A stretch of DNA of 64,000 nucleotides, taken from assembly GCF_000442275.2 (NCBI RefSeq), contig NZ_KE557306.1, positions 319,342 to 383,341 on the forward strand, read 5' to 3'. A model generated the notes under the pieces. It was not told the DNA's origin and ran no database searches. It worked only from the letters and a program-made list of their open reading frames with translations. Positions 1-7,451 of this stretch are shown one piece after another; within the stretch, counting starts at the first letter, position 1, and every line of letters starts with the position of its first letter. A program made the position numbers and the translations under genes. The stretch is from Litoreibacter arenae DSM 19593. Lineage in GTDB: Bacteria > Pseudomonadota > Alphaproteobacteria > Rhodobacterales > Rhodobacteraceae.

Positions 1-15
1 CCCCCCCCCCCACTA

Positions 16-648
16 TCACTGCGCGTCCTGCTTCATGGGGAGCACCACGGCCTCTATCGAGCCTTTGAGTGTTTGCACGACGGGCGCGAACCCTGTTCCG
101 GAGTTGACGGAAGCCGCGAAGCGGACTTCCAGCCCGACGACGCGGCGCAGCTTCAGGGCTGGATCAAGCGCCGTGCCGTCGCCCATGTAGGTGCCCTCAA
201 GCAGGTCGGGTGACAGGAAATTGAGGTATCCGGACAGCGGTGCCGTCTCCCACGCCTCGCCCGACGCGATATCCACCGTCGTCGTCGGCACGCTTTCAGG
301 GGGCGGGCCTTCGCTCATGTCCAACGGCGCGGCGGGGCGATCGGCGTCCCAGACGCGCGTGACGAACACGGCGTCCGGCACCGCTGCGACCAGTTGCACG
401 GGCGTGGGGCCGGTATTCTTGACCCTGACCTGCAAGGGCGCATCGCTGAGCATCGTTGTCTGGGGCAGGGGTTGCAGGCAGAGTTCCCGCGCGATCCACA
501 ACTCGATGGTGAGGGGCCCATGGCTGGCCGTCTCCTGCAGGGTGAGGGTTTCGTCACAAGATGCGTTCATGTTGGTCTCCTTCACGGGCAGGCAGGCGGA
601 CAGGACGAAAGCGGTCGCCGTCAGTGTTTTCCTAGATGATCGTAACAA
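16..648 (-). CDS. Putative lipoprotein, candidate immunity protein of the adjacent protease
   Basis: This 210-aa protein begins with basic residues, a hydrophobic stretch and a lipobox-like LSAC with Cys at about residue 19, so it should be a lipoprotein exported to the periplasm. The start is TTG at 648, chosen because it gives the complete lipoprotein signal; the next Met (about residue 27) would remove it. The gene overlaps the end of the metalloprotease gene by 17 bases, which implies co-translation. The mature part has an alternating pattern (LQVRVKNTG and similar) suggesting a beta-sandwich. I do not recognise a named family. Position and localisation suggest it neutralises the upstream protease, as T6SS immunity proteins do; that is inference. 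An accessory role or second effector is possible. Confidence 0.6.
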   Translation of the reverse strand: MLRSSRKTLTATAFVLSACLPVKETNMNASCDETLTLQETASHGPLTIELWIARELCLQPLPQTTMLSDAPLQVRVKNTGPTPVQLVAAVPDAVFVTRVWDADRPAAPLDMSEGPPPESVPTTTVDIASGEAWETAPLSGYLNFLSPDLLEGTYMGDGTALDPALKLRRVVGLEVRFAASVNSGTGFAPVVQTLKGSIEAVVLPMKQDAQ

Positions 649-1525
649 CGGACGGAGACCCCTCTGCGGCCAGAATGGCGCTGACTTCTATGGCGATCCA
701 GTAGAACAGGTAGGCGGGATAGGTGGTGTTGCCATACTTGCCCATGACCGTCGGGTTGTCGAACATATACATCCCCGGCGTGCGGGGGCTGGGCTGCCAA
801 GGCTGCTGGGTGATCGTCACATTGGCCTGGGGCGGGGCCCCGATATAGGTGGTGGTCGGCGCGGGCGTCGGTGCCGTGATGGTTGGCGCCCCCGGTGTAG
901 TAGGCGCGGGCACGATGGGCACGCCGGTGAGTTCGCTATACTCGTCTGGCAGGCCGAAGGTGTGGCCGGTTTCATGGGTCATGTTCCATGAGGCGCTACT
1001 GCCTTCGCCTGCCAGCTTGAAGGTCATCCGCGTGCCGTTGCGCACGCTGGACGGACCGGTGCTTGTTCCATCGACGGTGACCTGCACATCCGCCGCCGAC
1101 GCACTCGCCGCGGTGGTGGAGGTGAAGACGATGGTTAACTCTTGCGGGTCGCAACCCGGTTGCTCGATCTTGAGCTTGTAGGCGGACGCGCCTCCGGTCC
1201 AGTTGGTCATCGCGGTCGAGATGGCGCTGGTGACGGTGGAGCCGTCCGCCGCCGCCGTCGCCGTATTGATATAGGTCATGTGGAACGCGGTAGAGACCGT
1301 CACGGTGCCGGCCCGTGCCGTGCGCACGATGTCGATGCTGCATTTGTTGGTTTTCGGGCGCGAGCCTGCGTAGCCGGTGGTTGTGTAGTAGTTGCGGTGA
1401 CCGTCGCGATCCACCGTGCCACTGGCGGGGCAGGCGCAGCACAGTCCGGTGCCGCCCGTCGTGCCGCCGGGTGGGCTGCCGGGGACGCCGCCGTCGCCCG
1501 GACCGTCTGCGTTGCAGCCGCACAT
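632..1525 (-). CDS. Metzincin-like zinc metalloprotease, candidate T6SS effector
   Basis: A 297-aa protein with a zinc-protease signature HETGHTFGLPDEY at residues 184-196, fitting HExxHxxGxxD (H184, E185, H188, D194), and a downstream Met in NPTVMGKY near residue 261 that could be the Met-turn. The N-terminus is Gly/Pro-rich with several Cys (MCGC at 1-4, CCAC at 29-32) and has no signal peptide. A Pro/Thr-rich linker lies at about 205-230. The ATG overlaps the TGA of the upstream DUF4123 gene as ATGA, so I reject the longer frame that runs into that gene. A DUF4123 gene directly upstream and no Sec signal fit a T6SS cargo effector. Substrate unknown; a non-T6SS protease is the alternative. 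Confidence 0.72.
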   Translation of the reverse strand: MCGCNADGPGDGGVPGSPPGGTTGGTGLCCACPASGTVDRDGHRNYYTTTGYAGSRPKTNKCSIDIVRTARAGTVTVSTAFHMTYINTATAAADGSTVTSAISTAMTNWTGGASAYKLKIEQPGCDPQELTIVFTSTTAASASAADVQVTVDGTSTGPSSVRNGTRMTFKLAGEGSSASWNMTHETGHTFGLPDEYSELTGVPIVPAPTTPGAPTITAPTPAPTTTYIGAPPQANVTITQQPWQPSPRTPGMYMFDNPTVMGKYGNTTYPAYLFYWIAIEVSAILAAEGSPSVVTII

Positions 1526-2994
1526 CAGGCGGCACCTTGTTGGAACTCCGCAAGCATTTTGCGGCCGCGCTTCATGGCGTAGTCGGCGATTTCGGGCAGG
1601 GCGGGTTCCAGCGTGGAATGGGTTACCGCGATGTCGCTGGCCCATGGGAACAGCGGGTCGGCAAAGAAGCTGTGGCCCATCATGTAGGACAGCAACAGCG
1701 AGATGCCGCGACCGGGTGCGCCAAGGATGCCGCGCTGGTCGCAATCGAGCTCCACACGCGCAAGGAAGGTGGCGAGGCGGGCGCGGTCCTCGTCGTTCAG
1801 GTGGCCTGTGCCTGCGGCGATCAGCCTGCGGGCCGCATCAGGGGTGAAATCCTGCCAGCCGCCATGCTTTTGCAGGTGGGCGTCCATCCGGCCAAAGAGC
1901 ACGGCCCAGCCCGCATAGGTCTGGCGCGCGTTGCCATAAAGCGCGGTGAACGTCTGCGGAAACTCCGCCCTGAGGTTGGGCTCGCGGGCGGTGCCGTCCT
2001 CGGTCAGGATACGGGTGATTTCGGGCATGCGGCCCGATTTGTGGAACCAGCCGCCGAAATAGCTCATCATGTAGAGGAGGTAGACGTATTCCTCCTTGAA
2101 GGTGAAGCCGTAGTCATCGCCCTCGCGCAAGCCATGGTCGACCAGCGCGTAAAGCTGGTCCTCCGAGAACGGCTTGAAACGGGCCGGATCCATGCGCAAA
2201 AGCCAGTCGGCCAGTTCCTTGCGGAAACGGGGGCGGCGGGCGGATTTGAACACCAGCGCGTCGCGGGGCTGGAAGATGAACGGCTGCGGGCGCTGAAGCA
2301 CCATGGCGTCGATATCGGGCGCGAAGACATGCGCGGTGCCTTCAATCGAGCAGATGGCGATGATGCGGTCGACCAGCGTGCCGTCCGTCAGGCGATAGAA
2401 TTGCGCCATGCGATCGGGCCATGCGCGGATGGCGTCGAAATAGATCGCCGCCTGTTCGGGGTCGTAGAAGCGGAAGTATTGCCATGCGCCGCGATGGTCG
2501 TCGGGCAGGCCTTCGACCCGCACCTTGGTGAATTTGCGGAAATGGGCCCAGAGGTCCTCCAGCGACGCGGTCGAGCGCAGGTAGATGCCAGCGTCCTTCG
2601 CCCAGTGAGTCCAAGGCGTGGGGGGATCGGTTTGTGTGAACAGGGCGCGGGTGAAGTTGTTGCCATCCTCCAGCCGCACGATCCACGGGGCGACATGGCC
2701 CAACTCGTCCAGCGCGTCGCCGGTAAACAGGCATTTATGCTCCAGCCCCGAGCCGATCAGAAGCTCCGGCAGGTCGTGGATCTTAGCCGCGTCGAGAATG
2801 GCGAAGCAGGCGGGCGTCTTGTCGCCTAGAGGGCCAAATAGCGAGGCGTGCAGCGTGTCCGGCACGCATTTGCGTTCGATGATGTCCAATTGCGCGTCGA
2901 GCGGGGCCAGGTCCGCGATAAGCTCGACCGTCGTGCTGGTCGGTTGGTCTGCGGAGGTGTCGACGGCGGTTACCAGTTGCCACATGTCATCCAT
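1525..2994 (-). CDS. DUF4123 domain protein (T6SS effector adaptor/chaperone, Tap-like)
   Basis: This 489-aa protein resembles DUF4123 at about residues 60-180: the segment FAILDAAKIHDLPELL, then LEHKCLFTG, APWIVRLE, GIYLRSTASLEDLWAHFRKF and YFRFYDP is the typical series of that family. DUF4123 proteins act as cytosolic adaptors that load specific effectors onto VgrG spikes. The remaining 300 residues form a long C-terminal extension with an aromatic segment (EEYVYLLYMMSYFGGWFHKSG) that I do not recognise; it may bind the cargo. It is the first gene of the minus-strand cassette and overlaps the protease gene by 4 bases. No vgrG, PAAR or T6SS structural gene lies beside it in this window. Confidence 0.8.
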   Translation of the reverse strand: MDDMWQLVTAVDTSADQPTSTTVELIADLAPLDAQLDIIERKCVPDTLHASLFGPLGDKTPACFAILDAAKIHDLPELLIGSGLEHKCLFTGDALDELGHVAPWIVRLEDGNNFTRALFTQTDPPTPWTHWAKDAGIYLRSTASLEDLWAHFRKFTKVRVEGLPDDHRGAWQYFRFYDPEQAAIYFDAIRAWPDRMAQFYRLTDGTLVDRIIAICSIEGTAHVFAPDIDAMVLQRPQPFIFQPRDALVFKSARRPRFRKELADWLLRMDPARFKPFSEDQLYALVDHGLREGDDYGFTFKEEYVYLLYMMSYFGGWFHKSGRMPEITRILTEDGTAREPNLRAEFPQTFTALYGNARQTYAGWAVLFGRMDAHLQKHGGWQDFTPDAARRLIAAGTGHLNDEDRARLATFLARVELDCDQRGILGAPGRGISLLLSYMMGHSFFADPLFPWASDIAVTHSTLEPALPEIADYAMKRGRKMLAEFQQGAA

Positions 2995-3116
2995 GTCAGA
3001 ACCCGTCTGTTAAACAAAAACTCGTCAAGTACCCCTACAGCATGCGCCTCTGGGTCGAGTCTGGCAATAAAACGATATGCCTTGTTTTCAAGGGTTTGGC
3101 GCGATGAACGCTTTAT

Positions 3117-3431
3117 TCACGGGCGTGAATTGACCGAGATTTCCTGTGTCAGCTGCCCGCTGTCGCGGTTGAAGATGAGGATGCGGTCATCGGCAGTGAC
3201 CACGGCATACCATGTCGGCGCCTGCGTGAAGGCGGTGGTGCGGGTGCCGTCGGGAAGCTCGATATACTCGGGCAGGGCGAGGTCCGGCGTGGCGCTGTTC
3301 AAGCGGATGACAAGCAGCGTGATCATCACTACAAGGCCCACAATCATCGTTGCGGTCAGGGTCGTTACCAGCCGCCGCAGAAACTTCAGGTTGGCGGGCT
3401 CCTCCGCCGGGAATTCGGGATTGGTATTCAT
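3117..3431 (-). CDS. DUF6476 family small membrane protein
   Basis: A 104-aa protein with one transmembrane helix at about residues 20-46 (LVTTLTATMIVGLVVMITLL) and a C-terminal domain of about 55 residues, probably periplasmic (WYAVVTADDRILIFNRDSG). It matches what I know as the DUF6476 family of Rhodobacterales; no function is established. The start codon lies inside the CATG at 3429-3432, which also holds the ATG of the divergent rluD gene, so no promoter can sit between the two coding regions. Its promoter would have to lie inside rluD. Confidence 0.7.
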   Translation of the reverse strand: MNTNPEFPAEEPANLKFLRRLVTTLTATMIVGLVVMITLLVIRLNSATPDLALPEYIELPDGTRTTAFTQAPTWYAVVTADDRILIFNRDSGQLTQEISVNSRP

Positions 3432-4452
3432 GTCGCCTCAAACTATCGCGGTCGAGATCACGGATGCCCCACCTGCGCGTCTTGATAAGGCACTGGCCCT
3501 GTTTGCGCCAGTCGAAGCGCAGCTGAGTCGATCACGAATTGTTAAACTGATCGAGCAGGGCGCCGTGGCGCTGGACGGCGTTGTGGTGACCGAGCCGAAA
3601 ACCAAGGCCGAGCAGGGTCAGATTTGGCAGATTACCATGGGCGAGGCGGTGGAGTACGACACCGTGGCCGAGGACATTCCGCTGGACGTGATCTTCGAGG
3701 ATGACGCGCTGATCGTGGTGAATAAACCTGCGGGAATGGTGGTGCATCCGGCCCCCGGCTCGCCCAATGGAACGCTGGTCAACGCCTTGTTGCATCACTG
3801 CGCCGACAGCCTGTCGGGGATTGGCGGCGAGAAGCGGCCGGGCATCGTGCACCGCATCGACAAGGACACCTCCGGCCTGCTGGTGGTGGCGAAAACGGAT
3901 ATCGCCCATCAGGGACTGGCCAAACAGTTCGAGAAACACACGGTCGAGCGGCGCTACAACGCGCTGGTTTACGGCGTGCCGGAGGCGTCCGATCCGCGCC
4001 TGAACGGCCTGCCGGGGGTGGCGTTCGAGCAAGGCAACATCCTGCGCATCATCGCCAACCTTGCCCGCCACAAGACCGACCGCCAGCGTCAGGCGGTCGT
4101 CAAGAACGCGGGTCGCCACGCCATCACCCGCGTGCGGGTTCTGGAGCGGTTCGGGACGCCTGCGGTACTGTCGCTGCTGGAATGCTGGCTGGAAACCGGC
4201 CGCACGCACCAGATCCGCGTGCATATGGCCCATGTCGGTCATTCACTTGTCGGTGATCCGGTCTATGGCGGGCGGCGGAAACTGGCCAGGAACGCCCTGC
4301 CGGAGGCCGCGCAGGAGGCGATCCGCGCATTTCCGCGGCAGGCGCTCCACGCGGCCACGCTGGGGTTCAAACATCCTGTTTCCGGCGAAATGTTGCGGTT
4401 CGAGGCACCTTTACCGCCTGATTTTCAGGCGCTTTTGCAGGAATTGGTCTGA
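3430..4452 (+). CDS. rluD: Ribosomal large subunit pseudouridine synthase, RluD family
   Basis: A 340-aa RluA/RluD-type pseudouridine synthase. An N-terminal S4 RNA-binding domain (about 15-75) precedes the catalytic domain with HRIDKDTSGL at 141-150; the Asp of HRID (D144) is the expected catalytic residue. ETGRTHQIRVH and GDPVYG near the C-terminus are also family motifs. It should isomerise uridines of helix 69 of 23S rRNA, although assignment among RluA, RluC and RluD rests on family resemblance. I take ATG 3430 because the protein from there matches the usual N-terminus; the longer open frame upstream overlaps the DUF6476 gene. It lies upstream of rpoH. Confidence 0.85.
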   Translation: MSPQTIAVEITDAPPARLDKALALFAPVEAQLSRSRIVKLIEQGAVALDGVVVTEPKTKAEQGQIWQITMGEAVEYDTVAEDIPLDVIFEDDALIVVNKPAGMVVHPAPGSPNGTLVNALLHHCADSLSGIGGEKRPGIVHRIDKDTSGLLVVAKTDIAHQGLAKQFEKHTVERRYNALVYGVPEASDPRLNGLPGVAFEQGNILRIIANLARHKTDRQRQAVVKNAGRHAITRVRVLERFGTPAVLSLLECWLETGRTHQIRVHMAHVGHSLVGDPVYGGRRKLARNALPEAAQEAIRAFPRQALHAATLGFKHPVSGEMLRFEAPLPPDFQALLQELV

Positions 4453-4559
4453 ATTTCTGACGTTTATGTGAGTAGGCGTAACATGCACTTACGGAACTAT
4501 ATCCGTTGCCCTACATTAATGTGTAAGTAACCCGCACAGCCTATGTGCGCACCAACATC

Positions 4560-4588
4560 TTGAGCGGGGTTCAACCCGCTCGTATACA
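4560..4588 (+). promoter_or_regulatory. Sigma-70-type promoter of rpoH with an internal inverted repeat
   Basis: TTGAGC (4560-4565) and TATACA (4583-4588) are separated by exactly 17 bases, a good housekeeping-sigma promoter. The spacer contains a perfect 7-bp inverted repeat, GAGCGGG (4562-4568) and CCCGCTC (4575-4581), overlapping the -35 element and ending just before -10, where an operator would occlude RNA polymerase. It lies about 40 bases before the rpoH start. No experimental start site is known. Confidence 0.6.
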
Positions 4589-4630
4589 CTCAACGCGGAA
4601 GAGCACACCTTTTAAGGGGGGCATGACACA

Positions 4631-5527
4631 ATGGCGAATTACACCGGATTACCGGCTCCGAGTCCTGAACAGGGCCTGAACCGCTACATGCAAGAAATCC
4701 GCAAGTTCCCGATGCTGGAACCTGAGGAAGAATATATGCTGGCGAAGCGTTGGGTCGAAGATGAAGACACGGATGCTGCGCATAAGCTGGTCACGTCCCA
4801 TCTGCGCCTCGCAGCCAAGATTGCCATGGGCTATCGCGGATACGGGCTTCCGGTGGCCGAAGTGATTTCAGAGGCCAATGTTGGCCTGATGCAGGCCGTC
4901 AAGAAGTTCGACCCCGAAAAGGGCTTCCGTCTCTCGACCTATGCGATGTGGTGGATCCGGGCGTCCATTCAGGAATATGTGCTGCGTTCGTGGTCGATGG
5001 TAAAATTGGGCACAACCTCCGCGCAGAAAAAGCTGTTCTTTAACCTGCGCAAGGCGAAGAACCGCATCGGCGCGCTGGAAGAGGGTGATTTGCGCCCAGA
5101 AAACGTGGCCCGCATCGCCAGCGACCTGAATGTGACCGAAGATGAAGTGATCTCGATGAACCGGCGCATGTCGGGCGGGGATGCATCGCTGAATGCGGTG
5201 GTGTCGGCCGATGGCGAAGGGGCGACGCAATGGCAGGACTGGCTGGAGGATGAGGATGCCGACCAGGCCAGCGATTACGAAAGTCAGGACGAGCTGGAAA
5301 CCCGCCGCGAATTGCTGGCCGAGGCGATGGAGGTTCTGAACGACCGGGAACGCGACATCCTTGAGCAACGCCGCCTAAAGGAAAAGGCCGTGACGTTGGA
5401 GGAATTGTCGGGACAATACGACGTGTCCCGCGAGCGTATCCGCCAGATCGAGGTCCGCGCCTTCGAGAAGCTGCAAGAGCGGATGCGGGAACTCGCCGCC
5501 GAAAAAGGTCTGTTAGAAGACGCCTAA
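4631..5527 (+). CDS. rpoH: RNA polymerase heat-shock sigma factor RpoH (sigma-32)
   Basis: A 298-aa group 3 sigma factor. Region 1.2/2 (about 15-120) includes NRYMQEIRKFPML and the region 2 segment FRLSTYAMWWIRASIQEYVLR. The RpoH box QKKLFFNLR is present at 132-140; this is diagnostic and contacts core polymerase. Region 4 with the helix-turn-helix (VSRERIRQIEVRAFEKLQ) is at about 225-285. It directs heat-shock chaperone and protease transcription. A purine-rich Shine-Dalgarno (AAGGGGGG) precedes ATG 4631 by about 10 bases. Many Rhodobacterales have two rpoH copies; this one could be either RpoHI or RpoHII. It has its own promoter and terminator. Confidence 0.95.
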   Translation: MANYTGLPAPSPEQGLNRYMQEIRKFPMLEPEEEYMLAKRWVEDEDTDAAHKLVTSHLRLAAKIAMGYRGYGLPVAEVISEANVGLMQAVKKFDPEKGFRLSTYAMWWIRASIQEYVLRSWSMVKLGTTSAQKKLFFNLRKAKNRIGALEEGDLRPENVARIASDLNVTEDEVISMNRRMSGGDASLNAVVSADGEGATQWQDWLEDEDADQASDYESQDELETRRELLAEAMEVLNDRERDILEQRRLKEKAVTLEELSGQYDVSRERIRQIEVRAFEKLQERMRELAAEKGLLEDA

Positions 5528-5552
5528 TTTTCGCCAAACTGGAATGTGACAA

Positions 5553-5577
5553 GGGGCCGTGCTATGCGCGGCCCTTT
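5553..5577 (+). terminator. Intrinsic terminator of rpoH
   Basis: GGGCCG (5554-5559) pairs with CGGCCC (5569-5574), with further pairing inside the loop, followed by TTT. It lies 26 bases after the rpoH stop. The short T-run makes it a moderate terminator. Confidence 0.6.
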
Positions 5578-5629
5578 ATGCTGTGCGGGAAGAGGGTGAT
5601 ATGGGGCAAATGACAGACTGGACTGCGCG

Positions 5630-6622
5630 ATGATGTTCTCCCGCGCTGCTCCCGTGGCGCTGTTTACGGCGTTTTGTATAAGTGTGGCAGCGGCTTACGT
5701 GACCGAGGGTCGCAAGCCGCTGACGCGTCCCGGTGCGATGACCGACGCGCAGTTGGCGGCGCTTGATATCTACTATGAAGAAATGCGCCGCGTTTTACAG
5801 GTGGGCGATACAGCCGGTTTCGAGGGACTGATATCGTCACAATATATGTCCATGGAAACCGGTGGTGCGGTCAAGATCAAGCCGGATATCCTGCCGCCCC
5901 CTTACGAAGACCTGCGTGACCTGCTGTCGGATGGCAGCGTCGCCTCGGTCAAGGCGTTGCTGGACGCCAACCCCGGTCTGGACCTCAACAGCCCGCAGGG
6001 GCGTCACGGCGCGGTGCCGCTGATCTGGGCCACGGGGCATCCCGATTTCATGCCGCAGATGGTCGCCGCATTGCTGGAGCAGGGGGCCGATCCGCGCTTC
6101 CAGACCGCGCATGGCTACACGCTGCTTCACGCGATGGCGTCGCCCTTCAACTATCAGTCAAGCACCAAGGATGTTCAGGACACGCTTGCGCTTTTGCCGC
6201 CGGATATCCTGCCTATGGCCGCCAGGAACGGGCTGACAGCCCTGCATCTGGCGTTGATAAACGCCCAGACGCCGCAAGCGACGAGCCTGCTGGCCCAAGG
6301 GGCCGATCCCAACGCGCCCACGCCCGTCATGGGCACGGACGAGACCTTTCCGGGCCAGCCGCCGCTGATGATTGCGGGCGGTGACTTCAGGGTGGTGCAG
6401 GCCTTGCTCGCGGCAGGGGCGGACCCGCTGGCGACCGATGCCAAGGGGCGGTCGGTGCTGGATGCGGTCACAGAAGGTGCGCGGGTGGCGGAATTGGACC
6501 TGCAAGAGCGGCTCAGCGCCAGCGCGGCCGAGGAAAGCGACCGCGCCTATGCGGCGGATTACGCTCGCGCCCGCGACATGATCCGCGCGGCGGTGGATGG
6601 ACGCTTGGCCCGCGGGGAGTGA
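5630..6622 (+). CDS. Exported ankyrin-repeat protein
   Basis: A 330-aa protein starting with a Sec-type signal peptide (MMFSRAAPVALFTAFCISVAAA, cleavage near residue 22). From about residue 100 it has ankyrin-like repeats: VKALLDANPGLDLNSPQG, MVAALLEQGADPRFQTAHGY, ATSLLAQGADPNAP and VVQALLAAGADPLATDAKG each show the helix-turn-helix and GADP signature. The C-terminus (about 285-325) is helical and charged. Ankyrin repeats mediate protein binding, here presumably in the periplasm; the partner is unknown. It stands alone after the rpoH terminator. A cytosolic ankyrin protein is encoded at 15878-16996 but the two do not look like close paralogues. Confidence 0.75.
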   Translation: MMFSRAAPVALFTAFCISVAAAYVTEGRKPLTRPGAMTDAQLAALDIYYEEMRRVLQVGDTAGFEGLISSQYMSMETGGAVKIKPDILPPPYEDLRDLLSDGSVASVKALLDANPGLDLNSPQGRHGAVPLIWATGHPDFMPQMVAALLEQGADPRFQTAHGYTLLHAMASPFNYQSSTKDVQDTLALLPPDILPMAARNGLTALHLALINAQTPQATSLLAQGADPNAPTPVMGTDETFPGQPPLMIAGGDFRVVQALLAAGADPLATDAKGRSVLDAVTEGARVAELDLQERLSASAAEESDRAYAADYARARDMIRAAVDGRLARGE

Positions 6623-6709
6623 GGCGTCGGGCGGCCTCTGGGTTGAACGGCAGCTTGGAGCCCATATCTGAAAGGGTGAACGCTTTCGGCGGCTTTGGAG
6701 GTATGCGAC

Positions 6710-6979
6710 ATGGCGGGTGGTTGGACTAGAGACGGTGCGGTTTCCGAGCAGATCGAAGCGTCTATCAGCGACGAGTTGGCACGGATGCGCGCGCGCAGGG
6801 TGCCGCAGGGCGAGAGCCTGACCCATTGTGCGGATTGTGAAGAGCCGATCCCCGAGGCGCGTCGGTTGGCTTTGCCGGGAGTAAAACTGTGTATCGACTG
6901 CGTGCGCGAGCGGGATGGCGCGTTCAAGGCGCGGGGCGGGGTCAACCGGCGCGGCTCCAAGGACAGTCAGCTGAAATAG
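6710..6979 (+). CDS. DksA/TraR-type C4 zinc-finger protein
   Basis: An 89-aa protein starting MAGGWTRDGAV with a helical N-terminus and a four-Cys zinc finger (CADC, then CIDC about 21 residues later) as in the TraR/YbiI branch of the DksA family. These small proteins can bind the RNA polymerase secondary channel; for this branch the role is not established. ATG 6710 is preceded by GGAGG at about 9 bases, so I prefer it to the TTG 15 bases upstream, which sits inside the Shine-Dalgarno region. Confidence 0.8.
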   Translation: MAGGWTRDGAVSEQIEASISDELARMRARRVPQGESLTHCADCEEPIPEARRLALPGVKLCIDCVRERDGAFKARGGVNRRGSKDSQLK

Positions 6980-6988
6980 GTCAGTGCT

Positions 6989-7342
6989 TTAAATGCCTAA
7001 TTCCAAACGCATTTTCTTGGTGAGCTTGGCGGCGACCATGTCGTAGGAGGCGCGGATATGCGCCTCCAGCTCGGCATCGGACAAGCCGGGTAGTTTGTAG
7101 TGCTGTATCCATTTCATGCCGCGCGACGCCAGATAGGGCGCAGGCCGCAGCCCCGGCATGTCGGGCAGGATTTCCCAAGCGATATCAGACACTTTGAAAG
7201 TGAACGCATCCGCCCCGTCGGACCAGCCGCACAGCGCAAAGACCTTGGGCCCGACTTTCCACACATCCGCATTGCCCCATTGCACCACATGGTTGGTGGC
7301 GGGCAGGGAGGCGCAGAAGGCGTTGAACTCGTCGCGGGTCAT
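6989..7342 (-). CDS. MmcQ/YjbR family protein
   Basis: A 117-aa protein that begins MTRDEFNAFCASLPAT and contains VVQWGNADVWKVGPKVFAL, the core pattern of the MmcQ/YjbR family (a CyaY-like fold reported as DNA binding in some members). The C-terminal segment WIQHYKLPGLSDAELEAHIRASYDMVAAKLTKKMR is also typical. The biological role is unclear. The open frame continues 53 codons upstream but that part overlaps the terminator of the neighbouring barrel gene and has no family match, so I start at 7342. It is tail-to-tail with the zinc-finger gene, 9 bases apart. Confidence 0.78.
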   Translation of the reverse strand: MTRDEFNAFCASLPATNHVVQWGNADVWKVGPKVFALCGWSDGADAFTFKVSDIAWEILPDMPGLRPAPYLASRGMKWIQHYKLPGLSDAELEAHIRASYDMVAAKLTKKMRLELGI

Positions 7343-7417
7343 TGGGGCGGGTGGCTCGGGTGATTTTGTACGTCGTGTCTGCGGTGTACAGGATTTGCGA
7401 GGTTTGTACAAAGTTTG

Positions 7418-7440
7418 GGGCGGCGCTATCCGCGCCGCCC
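7418..7440 (-). terminator. Hairpin terminator downstream of the outer-membrane barrel gene
   Basis: A perfect 9-bp stem GGGCGGCGC (7418-7426) and GCGCCGCCC (7432-7440) with a 5-base loop lies 11 bases after the stop of the minus-strand gene at 7452-8165. The downstream T-tract on the minus strand is interrupted, so efficiency is uncertain. Confidence 0.5.
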
Positions 7441-7451
7441 TTGTCATTTGC

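Noticed and set aside
1315-2829. 504-codon plus-strand frame over the DUF4123 gene
   Set aside because: Antisense shadow; the minus strand gives a clear DUF4123 match.
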